64,000 bases of DNA from Egibacteraceae bacterium (GCA_035540635.1 DATLGH010000108.1:1-64000), one strand, 5' to 3'. Positions 54,284 through 63,283 are shown, counted from the first letter of the stretch. The notes: generated by a model not told the origin, from the sequence alone. Numbers and translations: made by a program.

Positions 54284-55225
54284 ATGGGTGCGCGGATGGC
54301 GACACAAATGGGCATGGACATGCCCGAGGATCTCCTGGACCTCTACTTCGCCGACCTGGGCGACCAGCCCCTTCTCTCGCGGGAGGAGGAGACGCTCCTT
54401 GCGCAGCAGATCGAAGCGGGCCGCGAAGCCGACGAGCGGCTCGCCACGGACCGTGACATCGATGACGCCACCCGGGCGGGACTCGAGAGGGAGGCCGAGC
54501 GCGGACGCCGGGCCTTCGACCGCTTCGTGTCCGCCAACCTGCGGCTGGTCGTCGCGGAGGCGAGCAAGTTCGGCCGCCGCTCCCACCTCGGGCTCGACGA
54601 GCTCATCCAGGAGGGCAACCTCGGGCTCATCCGCGCCGTGGAGAAGTTCGACTGGCGGCGCGGGTTCAAGTTCTCGACCTACGCGACGTGGTGGATCCGC
54701 CAGGCCCTGCAGCGGGGCACCGCCGACAAGGAACGCACCATCCGCCTGCCCACCGCGGTGCACGCCAACCTCATGAAGGTGCGGGCCGCGCAGTCCCGGC
54801 TGCGGGCCGAGCTGGGCCGCCCGCCGTGCCTCGACGAGCTGTCCGACGCCACGCACCTCACCGAGGGCCAGATCCGCCAGGTGCTCGCGGCGGACTTCGC
54901 CGTGCTGTCCCTCGACAAGCCGATCTCCGAGGAGGACGACGCCGCCGAGCTCGGCGCCCTCGTGGCCCGCACGTGCGACACGCCCGCCGAAGAGGTCATC
55001 GACCGCCTGTTCATCGCGGGGGTCCTCGACACGGCGAAGCGTGAGCTGCCGCAGCGCAACTGGTACGTGCTCTGCCGCCGGTACGGGCTGGAGGGGCAGG
55101 AGCCGTCGACGCTGCAGGAGGTCGCTCAGGAGCTGGGCGTCTCCCGTGAGACCGTCCGCAAGATCGAGCAGCAGGCCCTCGGGCAGCTGCAACGCGCCAT
55201 CGAACAGCCGCTCAGCCCCGTGTAG
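54284..55225 (+). CDS. Sigma-70 family primary-like sigma factor (group 2)
   Basis: RNA polymerase sigma factor of 313 aa. Region 1.2 is DLYFADLGDQPLLSREEE, region 2 is NLRLVVAEASKFGRRS with HLGLDELIQEGNLGLIRAVE and FKFSTYATWWIRQALQR, region 3 is ERTIRLPTAVHANL, and region 4.2 is STLQEVAQELGVSRETVRKIEQQALGQL. It lacks the long acidic N-terminus of principal sigma factors, so it is a group 2 factor for stress or stationary phase, not SigA itself. Several ATGs near 54284-54314 are possible starts. A GC hairpin follows its stop. Confidence 0.93.
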   Translation: MGARMATQMGMDMPEDLLDLYFADLGDQPLLSREEETLLAQQIEAGREADERLATDRDIDDATRAGLEREAERGRRAFDRFVSANLRLVVAEASKFGRRSHLGLDELIQEGNLGLIRAVEKFDWRRGFKFSTYATWWIRQALQRGTADKERTIRLPTAVHANLMKVRAAQSRLRAELGRPPCLDELSDATHLTEGQIRQVLAADFAVLSLDKPISEEDDAAELGALVARTCDTPAEEVIDRLFIAGVLDTAKRELPQRNWYVLCRRYGLEGQEPSTLQEVAQELGVSRETVRKIEQQALGQLQRAIEQPLSPV

Positions 55226-55237
55226 GCGGAGCGCAGC

Positions 55238-55257
55238 GCCCCCGTCACCGCGGGGGC
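55238..55257 (+). terminator. GC-rich hairpin after the sigma factor gene
   Basis: GCCCCCG-TCACCG-CGGGGGC forms a perfect 7-bp stem with a six-base loop 12 nt after the stop codon. No T run follows. It is positioned as a transcription end or mRNA 3'-stabilising hairpin between the sigma factor and PAP2 genes. Confidence 0.45.
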
Positions 55258-55321
55258 ATGTCCCGAGAAGCGCACCTGAGGACCCGTCCAGCACGCTTCG
55301 GGAAGCGGTGAGAGGCCCAAA

Positions 55322-55900
55322 GTGACCAGCCCCCTCGTGCAGCTGCGGACAAGTCGGATGCAGTCGGGCGAGGACGCTCTCGTCACGCGCCTGCTCGGCA
55401 AGGGCTCGCGGAAGGGGTCCACTCTGCCCGGCAGGGCGGGCGACGTCATCCAGCACCCTCCGGTGTGGGCGAGCTTCGCGGGCATCCTCGCGATGACCGG
55501 GCCGGGGGGGCGGCGTGCGGCGCTCAGGGGAGCAGTGGGCTACGCAGCGGCGACGCTGCTGCATCTCCCGCTCAAGGGCGTCACGGGAAGAAGCCGACCA
55601 CGGGGGGCCGGGCTGTTCCACCTCGGCCCGGTGACGTCGTCGTTCCCCTCCGGGCACGCAGGCAGCGACCTCGCTTTCGTCCTCGCCGCCGCGCAGGAGG
55701 CCCCCCTTCTCGCCCTGCCCCTGACCGCGGCGACCATGGTCGTGCACTGGTCGCTGGTGCGCAGCCGGTCGCATTACCCGAGCGACGTCTTCTTCGGCGG
55801 CGTGCTCGGCATCGCGGTGGTGGTGGCCATGGCGAGGGTGTGGCCGCCGGTGCGCGGGCGTTCGGGCTCCACCTCCGTGTCCCTCAGCCCCAACCACTGA
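55322..55900 (+). CDS. PAP2-family phosphatase
   Basis: Membrane acid phosphatase of 192 aa. The three PAP2 motifs are visible: KGVTGRSRPR, SSFPSGHAGSDL, and SRSHYPSDVFFGGVLG with the catalytic His. Hydrophobic helices surround them. Relatives dephosphorylate undecaprenyl pyrophosphate or phosphatidic acid/phospholipids. GTG 55322. It overlaps the convergent DUF421 gene by 17 nt. Confidence 0.88.
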   Translation: MTSPLVQLRTSRMQSGEDALVTRLLGKGSRKGSTLPGRAGDVIQHPPVWASFAGILAMTGPGGRRAALRGAVGYAAATLLHLPLKGVTGRSRPRGAGLFHLGPVTSSFPSGHAGSDLAFVLAAAQEAPLLALPLTAATMVVHWSLVRSRSHYPSDVFFGGVLGIAVVVAMARVWPPVRGRSGSTSVSLSPNH

Positions 55901-56399
55901 CGTCCGTGAGGGTCGACCGGCGCCCGTCGGCGGGCGTTTGCGTGATGACGCTCAGCGTGCCGTCGGTCTCGAGGACGACGGCTGCGACGTCGTCGATGGA
56001 AGCGACGCCCTTCTGGCGCAGCACCTGCAGGACCTCTGCGCGGGTGACCCGCTGGTGACCCAGGGCCGCGTCGAGCAGCCGGCCCTCACGGACGAGGAGG
56101 GTGGGGCGCGCCTTCACGAGCCGCTGGAAGGCCCCCATGCGCACCGACAGGAACGCGATGGCGTACTGGAGTCCAGCAAGCAGCCCGAACGCGGCGGCAC
56201 CGCTCGCCAACGAGACGTTCGGCGACACCGCGACGCTGGCAAGCACCGACCCCAACGCGACGGTCACCACGAGGTCGAAGGCGTTGAGCTTCGCGAGGGC
56301 GCGCTTGCCCGACACGCGGACCACGAGGAGCAGGATGAGATAGGCGAGGGGCGCGACGACAAGGGTGCGGGCGAGGGCGGGCCAGTCTTGGAACACCAT
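55884..56399 (-). CDS. DUF421 (YetF-like) membrane protein
   Basis: Membrane protein of 171 aa with three N-terminal helices and a cytoplasmic C-terminal domain. Landmarks are RVSGKRALAKLNAFDLVVTVALGSVLA and RPTLLVREGRLLDAALGHQRVTRAEVLQVLRQKGV, the DUF421 pattern. Function not established; related proteins occur in sporulation and stress contexts. Opposed to PAP2, with 17 nt overlap. Confidence 0.9.
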   Translation of the reverse strand: MVFQDWPALARTLVVAPLAYLILLLVVRVSGKRALAKLNAFDLVVTVALGSVLASVAVSPNVSLASGAAAFGLLAGLQYAIAFLSVRMGAFQRLVKARPTLLVREGRLLDAALGHQRVTRAEVLQVLRQKGVASIDDVAAVVLETDGTLSVITQTPADGRRSTLTDVSGWG

Positions 56400-56532
56400 G
56401 GACGCTGCGTACCCGTCGGGGGAGCGCGTGCACCACTGCTCGGCTCTTTCTGCGTCACGTCAGCCCGTGTGTCAACCTGTCCGGTCGGGTAGGTCCCACG
56501 TATGGATGGCTCTGCTCCGTCACGAGGTGAAG

Positions 56533-56835
56533 ATGAGCCCCGAGACGGCTCGCTCGCTTCTGCAGCTGCCCGTCACCGCAACGTCCGCCGACGTCGAGCG
56601 CTCGTTCCGGCGCTTGGCACACGCGCTCCATCCCGACCGCGGAGGGGAACACGGAGCAGCAGGCCGAGCAGCATCCCGAGGAGCCGGTTGGAACGCTCGT
56701 CGGCCTCGTGATCGGGGCGGTCTGGGTGCCAGTCGCGCGTCGAGTAGCGCAGCTGCCGGGCTGCTCGCCAGGGAGGCGGTGCACGTGGACACGGTCGTCC
56801 GCCCGACGGACGCAGAACCCGCACGAGTGGAATGA
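56533..56835 (+). CDS. Short J-domain-like protein coupled to a penicillin-binding protein gene
   Basis: A 100-residue frame from ATG 56533. Residues about 5-40 form the start of a J-domain: ARSLLQLPVTATSADVERSF then RRLAHALHPDRGG with the HPD motif needed to stimulate Hsp70 ATPase. After that the expected last helix of the J-domain is absent; the remainder is an Arg/Ala/Gly-rich tail and a short acidic end. The stop overlaps the next ATG (ATGA), so translation is probably real and coupled. It could be a truncated or frame-altered DnaJ-like protein; no clear frame continues the J-domain. Upstream in-frame sequence to 56365 is doubtful. Confidence 0.55.
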   Translation: MSPETARSLLQLPVTATSADVERSFRRLAHALHPDRGGEHGAAGRAASRGAGWNARRPRDRGGLGASRASSSAAAGLLAREAVHVDTVVRPTDAEPARVE

Positions 56836-58781
56836 GCACGAGCAAGCGAGTCGGAGGTTTGATGCTTCACCGTTCGGACGGTTCCGCCGCGTTGGCCTGG
56901 ATGGTGGTGGGCCTGGCCATTCCCGTCGTGCTGATCCTGGTGCTCGTGACCGTGATGTTCTCGCGCATCCCCACGGCAAGCGATCGGTACGCAGAGCAGG
57001 ACCGTATCGCGGAGGCGGAGGCGGAGGCGGACCGCGACGAGTCAACGGCCGCCGGGGACGGGGAGCTCGCGTTCGCGCCCCTCGAGGAGCGGTCGACCAT
57101 AGTGGCGCGCGACGGGCGGCCGCTCGCCGACCTGCACGGGGTCTTCAACCGACGGGTCGTGCCGCTCGAGACGGTGCCCGACCATGTCTGGCAGGCGGTG
57201 GTGGCCGCCGAAGATCGCCGCTTCTTCGACCACGGGGGCTACGACGTCCGCGCCATCGGACGTGCCGCCATGAGGAACCTCATGGCGTTCGCGGTGGTCG
57301 AGGGGGGGTCGACGCTGACCCAGCAGCTCGCGAAGACGCTCGTGGGCTCCGACGTCAGCCTCCGACGCAAGATCGCCGAGCTGCGGGCGGCCAGAGCGCT
57401 CGAGCAGCGCTACGACAAGGAGGAGCTCCTCGAGCGCTATCTCAACGAGGTGTACTTCGGCTCTGGTGCCTACGGCGTGGCCGCAGCCGCCGAGGAGTAC
57501 TTCAACGTCCCCGTGCACGAGCTCCGCGTCGACCAGGCCGCGTTGCTCGCCGGGCTCATTCGGGCGCCCGCGAGCCTGAACCCTCGGCGCCAACCCGCCG
57601 CCGCCGAGGAGCGGCGCAACCAGGTCCTCGCCGACATGGTCGCGGTGGGCTACCTCGAGGATGAGGCCGCCGCAGGGGCGAGGGGCGCGCCGGTGGAGAT
57701 CTTCCCGGCCCGCGACGGGCGTCACCGTGACCCCTACCTCGTCAAGGCGGTCCGGCGCGAGTTCCTCGACAACCCCGCCTTCGGTGCCGACCGCGAGGAA
57801 CGCGCCCGTGCGCTGCTCACAGGGGGACTGCGCATCACCACCACCATCGACGTCGACCTGCAGCGGCAGGCCACCGCCCTGATCCGCGAGCGGTTCCCCG
57901 AGGCGCAGGGCCCGACGGCCGCCATCGCCGCGGTCGACCCGGTCAGCGGAGCGGTGCGCGCGGCCGCCTACGGGCGCCACTTCCAGGAGGCGAGGTTCAA
58001 CCCGGCGACGCAGGGCCGTCGCCAGCCGGGCAGCGCGTTCAAGACGTTCGTCCTCGCTGCGGCGCTCGAACGCGGCTACCCGCTTGGCACCTCGTTGGAG
58101 GGAACGAGCGGCAGCCGCTTCGGCGTGCCGGCGACCACGGGTGACTGGGCCAGCCGGGGGGTCCGCAACTTCGCAGACGCGAGCTTCGGCACCGTCAGCG
58201 CGCGAGAGGCCCTCGTGCGCAGCGTCAACACCGCCTTCGCCGACCTCGTCCTGCGCGTCGGCCCTGAAGCGGTGCTCGACCTGACCGACCGGCTCGGCAT
58301 CTCGCGCGAGGCCTACGGTGACCAGGTGAACCCGGGGATCGCGCTGGGTGGGCTGCACCGCGGCGTCAGTCCGCTGGAGATGGCGTCGGCATACGCGGTC
58401 TTCGCGAACAACGGCATCGTCACCCGTCCGCACGTCATCGCCCAGGTGGTCGACCGTCACGGGCAGGAGATCTACCGGGCCGACCCGCACGCCCGCCAGG
58501 CGCTCGAACCGCAGGTCAACGCCGCCGTGCTCGACGTGCTCACCGAGGCGGTCAGCCGGGGCACCGGCGCCCGCGCGAACGTCCCCGGCCTACAGGTCGC
58601 CGGCAAGACCGGCACGACGCAGGACAACGAGGACGTGTGGTTCGCCGGCACCACGCCCGTCCTGTCCTCCGCCGTGTGGGTCGGCCACCCCGACCGGCGC
58701 GAGCCACTCATGGGCATGAGCTCGAGCGGTACGGCCGCTCCTCTCTGGCGAGACTTCATGCAGCTCGCGCTGGGCAGGTGA
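56832..58781 (+). CDS. Class A penicillin-binding protein
   Basis: Bifunctional peptidoglycan synthase of 649 aa. A transmembrane helix (about 20-45) leads to a GT51 glycosyltransferase domain with its catalytic Glu127 in AAEDRRFFDHGG and GGSTLTQQLAKTL. The transpeptidase domain has Ser401 in PGSAFKTF (SxxK), RSVNTAF (SxN), and KTGTTQDNEDVWFAG (KTG). It lacks a long C-terminal extension. ATG 56832 overlaps the J-domain gene stop. It should act in cell wall elongation or repair. Confidence 0.95.
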   Translation: MSTSKRVGGLMLHRSDGSAALAWMVVGLAIPVVLILVLVTVMFSRIPTASDRYAEQDRIAEAEAEADRDESTAAGDGELAFAPLEERSTIVARDGRPLADLHGVFNRRVVPLETVPDHVWQAVVAAEDRRFFDHGGYDVRAIGRAAMRNLMAFAVVEGGSTLTQQLAKTLVGSDVSLRRKIAELRAARALEQRYDKEELLERYLNEVYFGSGAYGVAAAAEEYFNVPVHELRVDQAALLAGLIRAPASLNPRRQPAAAEERRNQVLADMVAVGYLEDEAAAGARGAPVEIFPARDGRHRDPYLVKAVRREFLDNPAFGADREERARALLTGGLRITTTIDVDLQRQATALIRERFPEAQGPTAAIAAVDPVSGAVRAAAYGRHFQEARFNPATQGRRQPGSAFKTFVLAAALERGYPLGTSLEGTSGSRFGVPATTGDWASRGVRNFADASFGTVSAREALVRSVNTAFADLVLRVGPEAVLDLTDRLGISREAYGDQVNPGIALGGLHRGVSPLEMASAYAVFANNGIVTRPHVIAQVVDRHGQEIYRADPHARQALEPQVNAAVLDVLTEAVSRGTGARANVPGLQVAGKTGTTQDNEDVWFAGTTPVLSSAVWVGHPDRREPLMGMSSSGTAAPLWRDFMQLALGR

Positions 58782-58837
58782 CCGTCGCAGCACGGCGCGC
58801 GCGACGGGGCCCGGCGGCGCAGGCGGCCGGGCGCTCT

Positions 58838-59209
58838 CTAGGCGCGCTGCTCACCGGTGCGAACCGAGCCCAGCTGCTTCTGGAAGCGGATGGCCGCCTG
58901 CGGGCGAGCATGGCGGGACAGGCCCCACTCGACGAGCTGGTCGAACCACCGCTGCCGGCCGGCGAGGTGCCCTGTGAGGGCGTGCAGCCGCTCGGCGTCG
59001 GGCAGCTCCGCCTCGGCGACGTCCCGGTCGTGGGGCAGCCCGTCGATGGTCGCCAGGACGTCGAGCAACGTACGGTGGACGTGCTCAGGAGCGCCGAGGG
59101 CCGGGTTGATGTGACCGTCGCGCATGCCCTCCGCGATGTCGGCCCTCACGCCGCGTATCCACGCCGCCCACGCGCGCGCGTCGGCGACCACCACCGTTTC
59201 GGTCACCAT
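58838..59209 (-). CDS. Uncharacterised protein
   Basis: Protein of 123 aa, largely helical, with VVVADARAWAAWIRGVRADIAEGM and HGHLAGRQRWF-like LTGHLAGRQRWFDQLVEWGLS. ATG at 59207-59209 is chosen; upstream in-frame sequence is weak. No family recognised. Convergent with the penicillin-binding protein gene. Confidence 0.5.
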   Translation of the reverse strand: MVTETVVVADARAWAAWIRGVRADIAEGMRDGHINPALGAPEHVHRTLLDVLATIDGLPHDRDVAEAELPDAERLHALTGHLAGRQRWFDQLVEWGLSRHARPQAAIRFQKQLGSVRTGEQRA

Positions 59210-59413
59210 GCGGTCGCCTTGGGCTCTCCGGGGAGGCGCACACCTCTTCAACGAGGCGGGCTGGACGAACGTGACGATACGTCCCGGCCGACGCGCGGCC
59301 GATCGCGGGCGGCCACCGCTCCCGCCGGTCTCCCTCGCCAGGGTCGCCTGGGGGACCTGGGGGAGGGGAGGGGCTTCAGGCGACGAGGTAGCCGGCCGGC
59401 GTGCAACGACGTC

Positions 59414-61162
59414 TCACCCGCCCCCGTCATAGCCTCCGGCCGCGTGGCCGAGCACCGCCACGGCCGCGAGGAGCCCGGCGCGGGGGCTCTGCGGTTCGTC
59501 GGTGAAGAACTCGACCACGCCGACCACCGCGCGGTCGGCGATGACCGGAAAGGCGAACCCTGCACGCAACCCTTCCTCGATCGCGGCGCCGAGCCGCGGG
59601 AAGTTGGCATCCGCGACGACATCGGCGATCCACAGCGGGCGGCGCGCCTCCCACACACGTCCCGGCAGTCCCACTCCGAGGCGGAACCGCTGCCGGCAGG
59701 TGATTCTCGTGAAGGTGGGCGCACGTGACGGGCGGTCCTGCCAGACCGACGCGCATTCCAATGCCTCTCCCGACGCCAGGGGGCGCCAGAAGGCCCCGAA
59801 GCGGTAGCCGAGCGAGGCACCGAGCACCGGGAGGAGCCGCTCCGCAGCTTCGCTCGCCGACGTCACCGGCGGGTCGCGCAGGACGCCGAGCGCCTCGGCA
59901 ACCGCGTCGATGTCCGCAGCGTCGGGGGCCGGCTGCGGCTGCTCCGCCGCGGGTCGAACAGCCCCCACGAGCAGTCGGCGTCCATCGTCGAGCCGCACGG
60001 AGCTCAGCATCAGCTCGACGGGCCGCTCGGTGCCGTCACGGCAACGTCCGGGAACGCGGACCGGCTGCCCGATCAGACGCTCCTCACCGGTCAGCAGGTA
60101 CCGGCTGAAGCCGGCGATGTGCGCCTCCCGCAGCCGGTCGGGGATGATGGTCGTGAGACGCCGGCCGGCAAGGGCCCCCGGGTCCCAGCCGAAGAGCCGC
60201 TCCGCGGCGGGATTGGCGTGGACGATGCGGTTCGCCGGGTCCGCGACGATGATGCCCTCGGCGAGTTGATCGAGGATGGCGCCGCCTATGACCTCGTGCC
60301 CGCCGACCGGCATCTCCTCGTCCACGGTCGCAGACGAGGCCCACGCCGTCGGCTGTCCGCCGCCGAGCTGGGTCACGACCTCGCGAAGCAGCCACAACCG
60401 ACACTCGACGATCTCCGGCAGCGCCGGCGGGGACAGCAGCCGTCCCTGGCGGGCGAGCTCGTCGGCGCGCTCCAGCGTCGCGAGGAGGGCCGCGATTGCC
60501 TCCGCCGAGGTCGTCGGCGGGGTCAGCACGAGGTCGTGCACGGCGGTGTCGACCGCCAGCTCCCGGTCGAGCTGCACATGCAGGGCCGCCATGAGCCCCA
60601 GGTGTTCGGAGACTCCCGCGGTAACGCCCTGCGCGAAGGCCTCCAGGGCGAACTCGCGCAGCAGCGCGTCGTTGTGGCGCTGCACCGCGCGGCACAGACG
60701 CACCGGTGCACCCAGGAACCACACGGTCGCACCGGTGGGGTCCTGGCTCTCGGTGGCCTGATGAGACGGCGGCTCCTCGCCCGACGCCGGCGAGGCAGGC
60801 TCGCCGATCTCGAACCACACGACCTTGCCGTCAGGCTGGCGGTCTGCCCCCCAGCGGGATGCGAGCAGCTCGACGAGGCCGAGTCCACGCCCCGTCATGT
60901 CGTCCTGTGCGGATTCGTGCACGACCGGGACCACGGAGCTGCCGTCGTGCACCTCGACGCGCACGAGGCGGTCGTGGACGACGACGCGCAGTTGGATGTC
61001 CGACCCGGCGTGGAGGATCGAGTTGGTGACGATCTCGCTAACGAGGAGGCTGACCTCCTCGGCCAGGTCCTCCGGGTGGCGGCGGCGCACCGCATCCGCC
61101 GCGAGCAAGCGCCCACGCCGGGCGCTCGCGGGGTGCGCGGGCAGAACCGCGTGCACCTCCAT
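59414..61162 (-). CDS. RsbW-type ATPase-PAS-GAF regulator
   Basis: Signal protein of 582 aa. Residues about 1-120 are a HATPase_c_2 (RsbW/anti-sigma) domain with LVSEIVTNSILHAGSDIQL (N box) and GRGLGLVELLASRWGA (G box). A spacer (about 130-300) is followed by a PAS domain (about 305-420) with EGIIVADPANRIVHANPAAERLFGW, and a C-terminal GAF domain (about 430-582) with ARRPLWIADVVADANFPR. No histidine kinase dimerisation region and no SpoIIE-type phosphatase are present. This order, ATPase first then sensors, is uncommon. GGAGG precedes the ATG (61160-61162). A likely role is serine phosphorylation of an anti-sigma antagonist under redox, light or ligand control. Confidence 0.82.
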   Translation of the reverse strand: MEVHAVLPAHPASARRGRLLAADAVRRRHPEDLAEEVSLLVSEIVTNSILHAGSDIQLRVVVHDRLVRVEVHDGSSVVPVVHESAQDDMTGRGLGLVELLASRWGADRQPDGKVVWFEIGEPASPASGEEPPSHQATESQDPTGATVWFLGAPVRLCRAVQRHNDALLREFALEAFAQGVTAGVSEHLGLMAALHVQLDRELAVDTAVHDLVLTPPTTSAEAIAALLATLERADELARQGRLLSPPALPEIVECRLWLLREVVTQLGGGQPTAWASSATVDEEMPVGGHEVIGGAILDQLAEGIIVADPANRIVHANPAAERLFGWDPGALAGRRLTTIIPDRLREAHIAGFSRYLLTGEERLIGQPVRVPGRCRDGTERPVELMLSSVRLDDGRRLLVGAVRPAAEQPQPAPDAADIDAVAEALGVLRDPPVTSASEAAERLLPVLGASLGYRFGAFWRPLASGEALECASVWQDRPSRAPTFTRITCRQRFRLGVGLPGRVWEARRPLWIADVVADANFPRLGAAIEEGLRAGFAFPVIADRAVVGVVEFFTDEPQSPRAGLLAAVAVLGHAAGGYDGGG

Positions 61163-61330
61163 GGAGACCTCCGCTCATCACACACCGCCCGCAACACACG
61201 CGCGACGCAGCGTTTCTACCCGTGCCCGAGCTTGGCAACGCGCGGGGGGTCCGCTGGCCCGACGCAACGGTAGAGTCGCCCCGTGGCCGGTCGGGAGGGG
61301 GGCGTATGATGCACGAGGGCGAACCGCCGT

Positions 61331-61498
61331 TCACCCGTGAGGTCGGTACGGTGCGTTGCCGGCCCTCACCGCAACTTCGGGGGAGAGTAGCCGGGGGGAG
61401 TCGCACCTTGACCAGCCGCCCGGCGGTCGACCACTGGCCAGCACGGAGATGAGGATCGACCCGGCGCAGCCGAGGCGGTTGGAGAAGAACAGGAACAC
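61331..61498 (-). CDS. Possible small membrane protein
   Basis: A 55-codon frame that starts GTG (61496-61498) with GGAAGGA about 9 nt upstream, a good site. The N-terminus FLFFSNRLGCAGSILISVLASG is a hydrophobic helix like those of short actinobacterial membrane proteins; the rest is a polar tail. No family can be named. It lies in a 504-nt gap, 168 nt before the RsbW-PAS-GAF gene. The part between 61163 and 61330 shows nothing beyond a likely promoter, and 61499-61666 shows nothing that I recognise. Confidence 0.4.
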   Translation of the reverse strand: MFLFFSNRLGCAGSILISVLASGRPPGGWSRCDSPRLLSPEVAVRAGNAPYRPHG

Positions 61499-61666
61499 GC
61501 GGGGGTTCCTTCCGGACTATGGTTCTTGGTTCCGAAGGCCGCAGGCGGCAGCTTCCGTCGGCGCAAGGACCCTGAGCCCTCTGTGCAGTTCGCCGGCGAT
61601 CCCGTGCGGCGCGCCTGGGCGGGGCCTTCGTCAGGCGCGGCGGAGCCAGGCCAATGCCGGGCGGTC

Positions 61667-62521
61667 TCAGCGACGCGGGTGGTGCAGGTTGTCGAGACCG
61701 CCCTGGAGCACCAGGTCGACCTCGGCGAGCTTCCGCGCATACGAGCTCCGGGCGCCGAGGAGACCTCCTGCGGCTGCGGCCCCCAGCACGGGCACTCCCA
61801 GCAGCGGCAACGGGTCACCGGTGGCGATGGCGGCGCCAGCCGCGGCGATGGAGCCGCCGCCGCCCAGCACGATGCCGCTGACCGCTGCGCTCATCAGCCC
61901 CTGCCGCAGGGCGCGGCACTCCACCTCGAGGCGCACCCGCACGCTCGGCGGCCGTCCCCCCTCCGAGGGGAGCTCGACCAGCGCGAGGCCGACTTGGGTC
62001 ACGTCCTCGAGCAGGCGGAGGCGGCTCAGTTTCCGACCTGCGCGCTGCAGGGAGGCCACGAGCCCCGGACGCGGACGCCACACCGAGCGGTTGCCGTCCT
62101 GCCGGCAGCGCTCGAGCAGCTTGTCCTCGAGCAGCCGGTGCACGGCCCGCTCGACCTGCGCCAGCGAACCCGGCACCGTGCGGTCGATGACGAGGTGGCG
62201 AGGCCCGACGAGGGTGCGCTGCTCGGCCCCCGCGCCGTCCAGCAAGCCCGCATGGTACTCGTCCAGCGCCTCCCGCATCAGCGCCGGCTCAAGACCGACC
62301 TCCCGGCCGATTTCGAGCAGCACCTGCTCGTCCAGCAGTTCGGACTCGCCAACCCCGCGGGTCTGCTCGAGCTCGGCCGCGCGGCGGATCACGTCAGCGG
62401 CGGCGTCGGCGGGGATGGCGGGGCGCGGCGGGCGCGCGGCGGGGCGAGGTGCGGGGGCACCGGGCGCGCGGACGGGCTCCGACGCGCCGTCGGGGGGCAT
62501 CGCCTTCTGCTGGCTCTCCAC
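61667..62521 (-). CDS. Uncharacterised membrane-associated protein
   Basis: Protein of 284 aa. An N-terminal Pro/Ala-rich disordered part (about 1-45) precedes a helical segment with DVIRRAAELEQ, LLDEQVLLEIGREVGLEPALMREALDEYHA. A beta-rich central region follows, then a hydrophobic stretch GSIAAAGAAIATGDPLPLLGVPVLGAAAAGGLLG, and a short end with SYARKLAEVDLVLQGGLDNLH. The start GTG (62519-62521) is uncertain; ATG near residue 7 of this frame is an alternative. No family recognised. Confidence 0.6.
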   Translation of the reverse strand: MESQQKAMPPDGASEPVRAPGAPAPRPAARPPRPAIPADAAADVIRRAAELEQTRGVGESELLDEQVLLEIGREVGLEPALMREALDEYHAGLLDGAGAEQRTLVGPRHLVIDRTVPGSLAQVERAVHRLLEDKLLERCRQDGNRSVWRPRPGLVASLQRAGRKLSRLRLLEDVTQVGLALVELPSEGGRPPSVRVRLEVECRALRQGLMSAAVSGIVLGGGGSIAAAGAAIATGDPLPLLGVPVLGAAAAGGLLGARSSYARKLAEVDLVLQGGLDNLHHPRR

Positions 62522-62973
62522 GTCCTCAGCGTAGCGAGGCGCTCGCAGCCCAGTGCGGACGGGCACGGTCCGGTGGGTTTGTTTCGATCGGACCCCGCGA
62601 CGGGATGGTGGCCGCTCCCATTCCGGCGTTCCGCAGTTCGTAGGCATTCTTGACGGTACGGCGTCGCGTTTGTGCTGGTCAGCTACCTGCCAGTCTTGCG
62701 TGAGCGTCGGAATCCTGTGACGTGAATGGCTCCGGATGTGCGCGCGGAGGTCAGGACGAGTGACCCGGGGTCGGTCCGGGCAGTGAGGCGACCGGGGGTG
62801 AAATCAACCCGATGAGTGGCCGGAGGGCATCGTCCCCGCAGTCACGCCGGCCTGGGGGTCGAGGACTGGCTGTGCCTGGTATGCGGCTTAGTTTTAGTGC
62901 TTGCTTCCATAATTACACTCACGTAAGTTGCGAGGTGGGCTACCGTATGGCCTCTCCCCAGGGAGGGGAGGCC
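62522..62973. other. 452-nt stretch without a gene, A/T-richer in its right half
   Basis: No protein-like frame. From about 62880 the sequence is markedly A/T-richer (AGTTTTAGTGCTTGCTTCC and CATAATTACACTCACGTAAG), unlike the genome average, and it leads into the IS630-like stub. The start of the stretch holds the probable promoter of the minus-strand gene at 61667. An imperfect inverted G/C run at 62948-62973 contains the ribosome site of the stub. Confidence 0.4.
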
Positions 62974-63105
62974 ATGCCGCGCACGAGCCCATACGACATC
63001 GAACTCTCCGCCGACGAGCGCGCCGAGCTCGCTCACCAAGCCCCCAGTAGAGCCCCACACACTTTGGCACCCGACCGAAGGAAGGGGAAATCCCTTGTCC
63101 AATGA
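62974..63105 (+). mobile_element. N-terminal stub of an IS630-like transposase
   Basis: The frame opens MPRTSPYDIELSADERAELA, which matches the beginning of IS630-family transposases (before the RNA-binding/helix-turn-helix region). After about 22 residues the homology stops and the frame ends within 43 codons, so only the start of the element remains. GGGAGGGGAGG precedes the ATG. A/T-rich flanking sequence to the left supports a former insertion point. No terminal inverted repeats could be matched. Confidence 0.5.
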
Positions 63106-63154
63106 AGCCGCGGTGATCGCCGCAACGGCACCAACCTTCTAGGAGATCGTGGTC

Positions 63155-63283
63155 ATGCTTCTCATCACAGGTTTGCAGGCCTTGGTGATCGGCGTCATCG
63201 TCGGGCTCATTGTCCGCTCCGTAATGCGCGCAGAACTGCGGCGCCACGTCGGCGCTGGCGAGCGGATGTCGCGAAGCTCCTAG
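63155..63283 (+). CDS. Small membrane protein (42 aa)
   Basis: Single-helix protein: MLLITGLQALVIGVIVGLIV, then RSVMRAELRRH and a short polar end. AGGAG at 63141-63145 is 9 nt before ATG 63155, a suitable site. No family recognised. It sits between two decayed genes and may be a remnant, or a small membrane peptide that came with the mobile DNA. Confidence 0.45.
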   Translation: MLLITGLQALVIGVIVGLIVRSVMRAELRRHVGAGERMSRSS

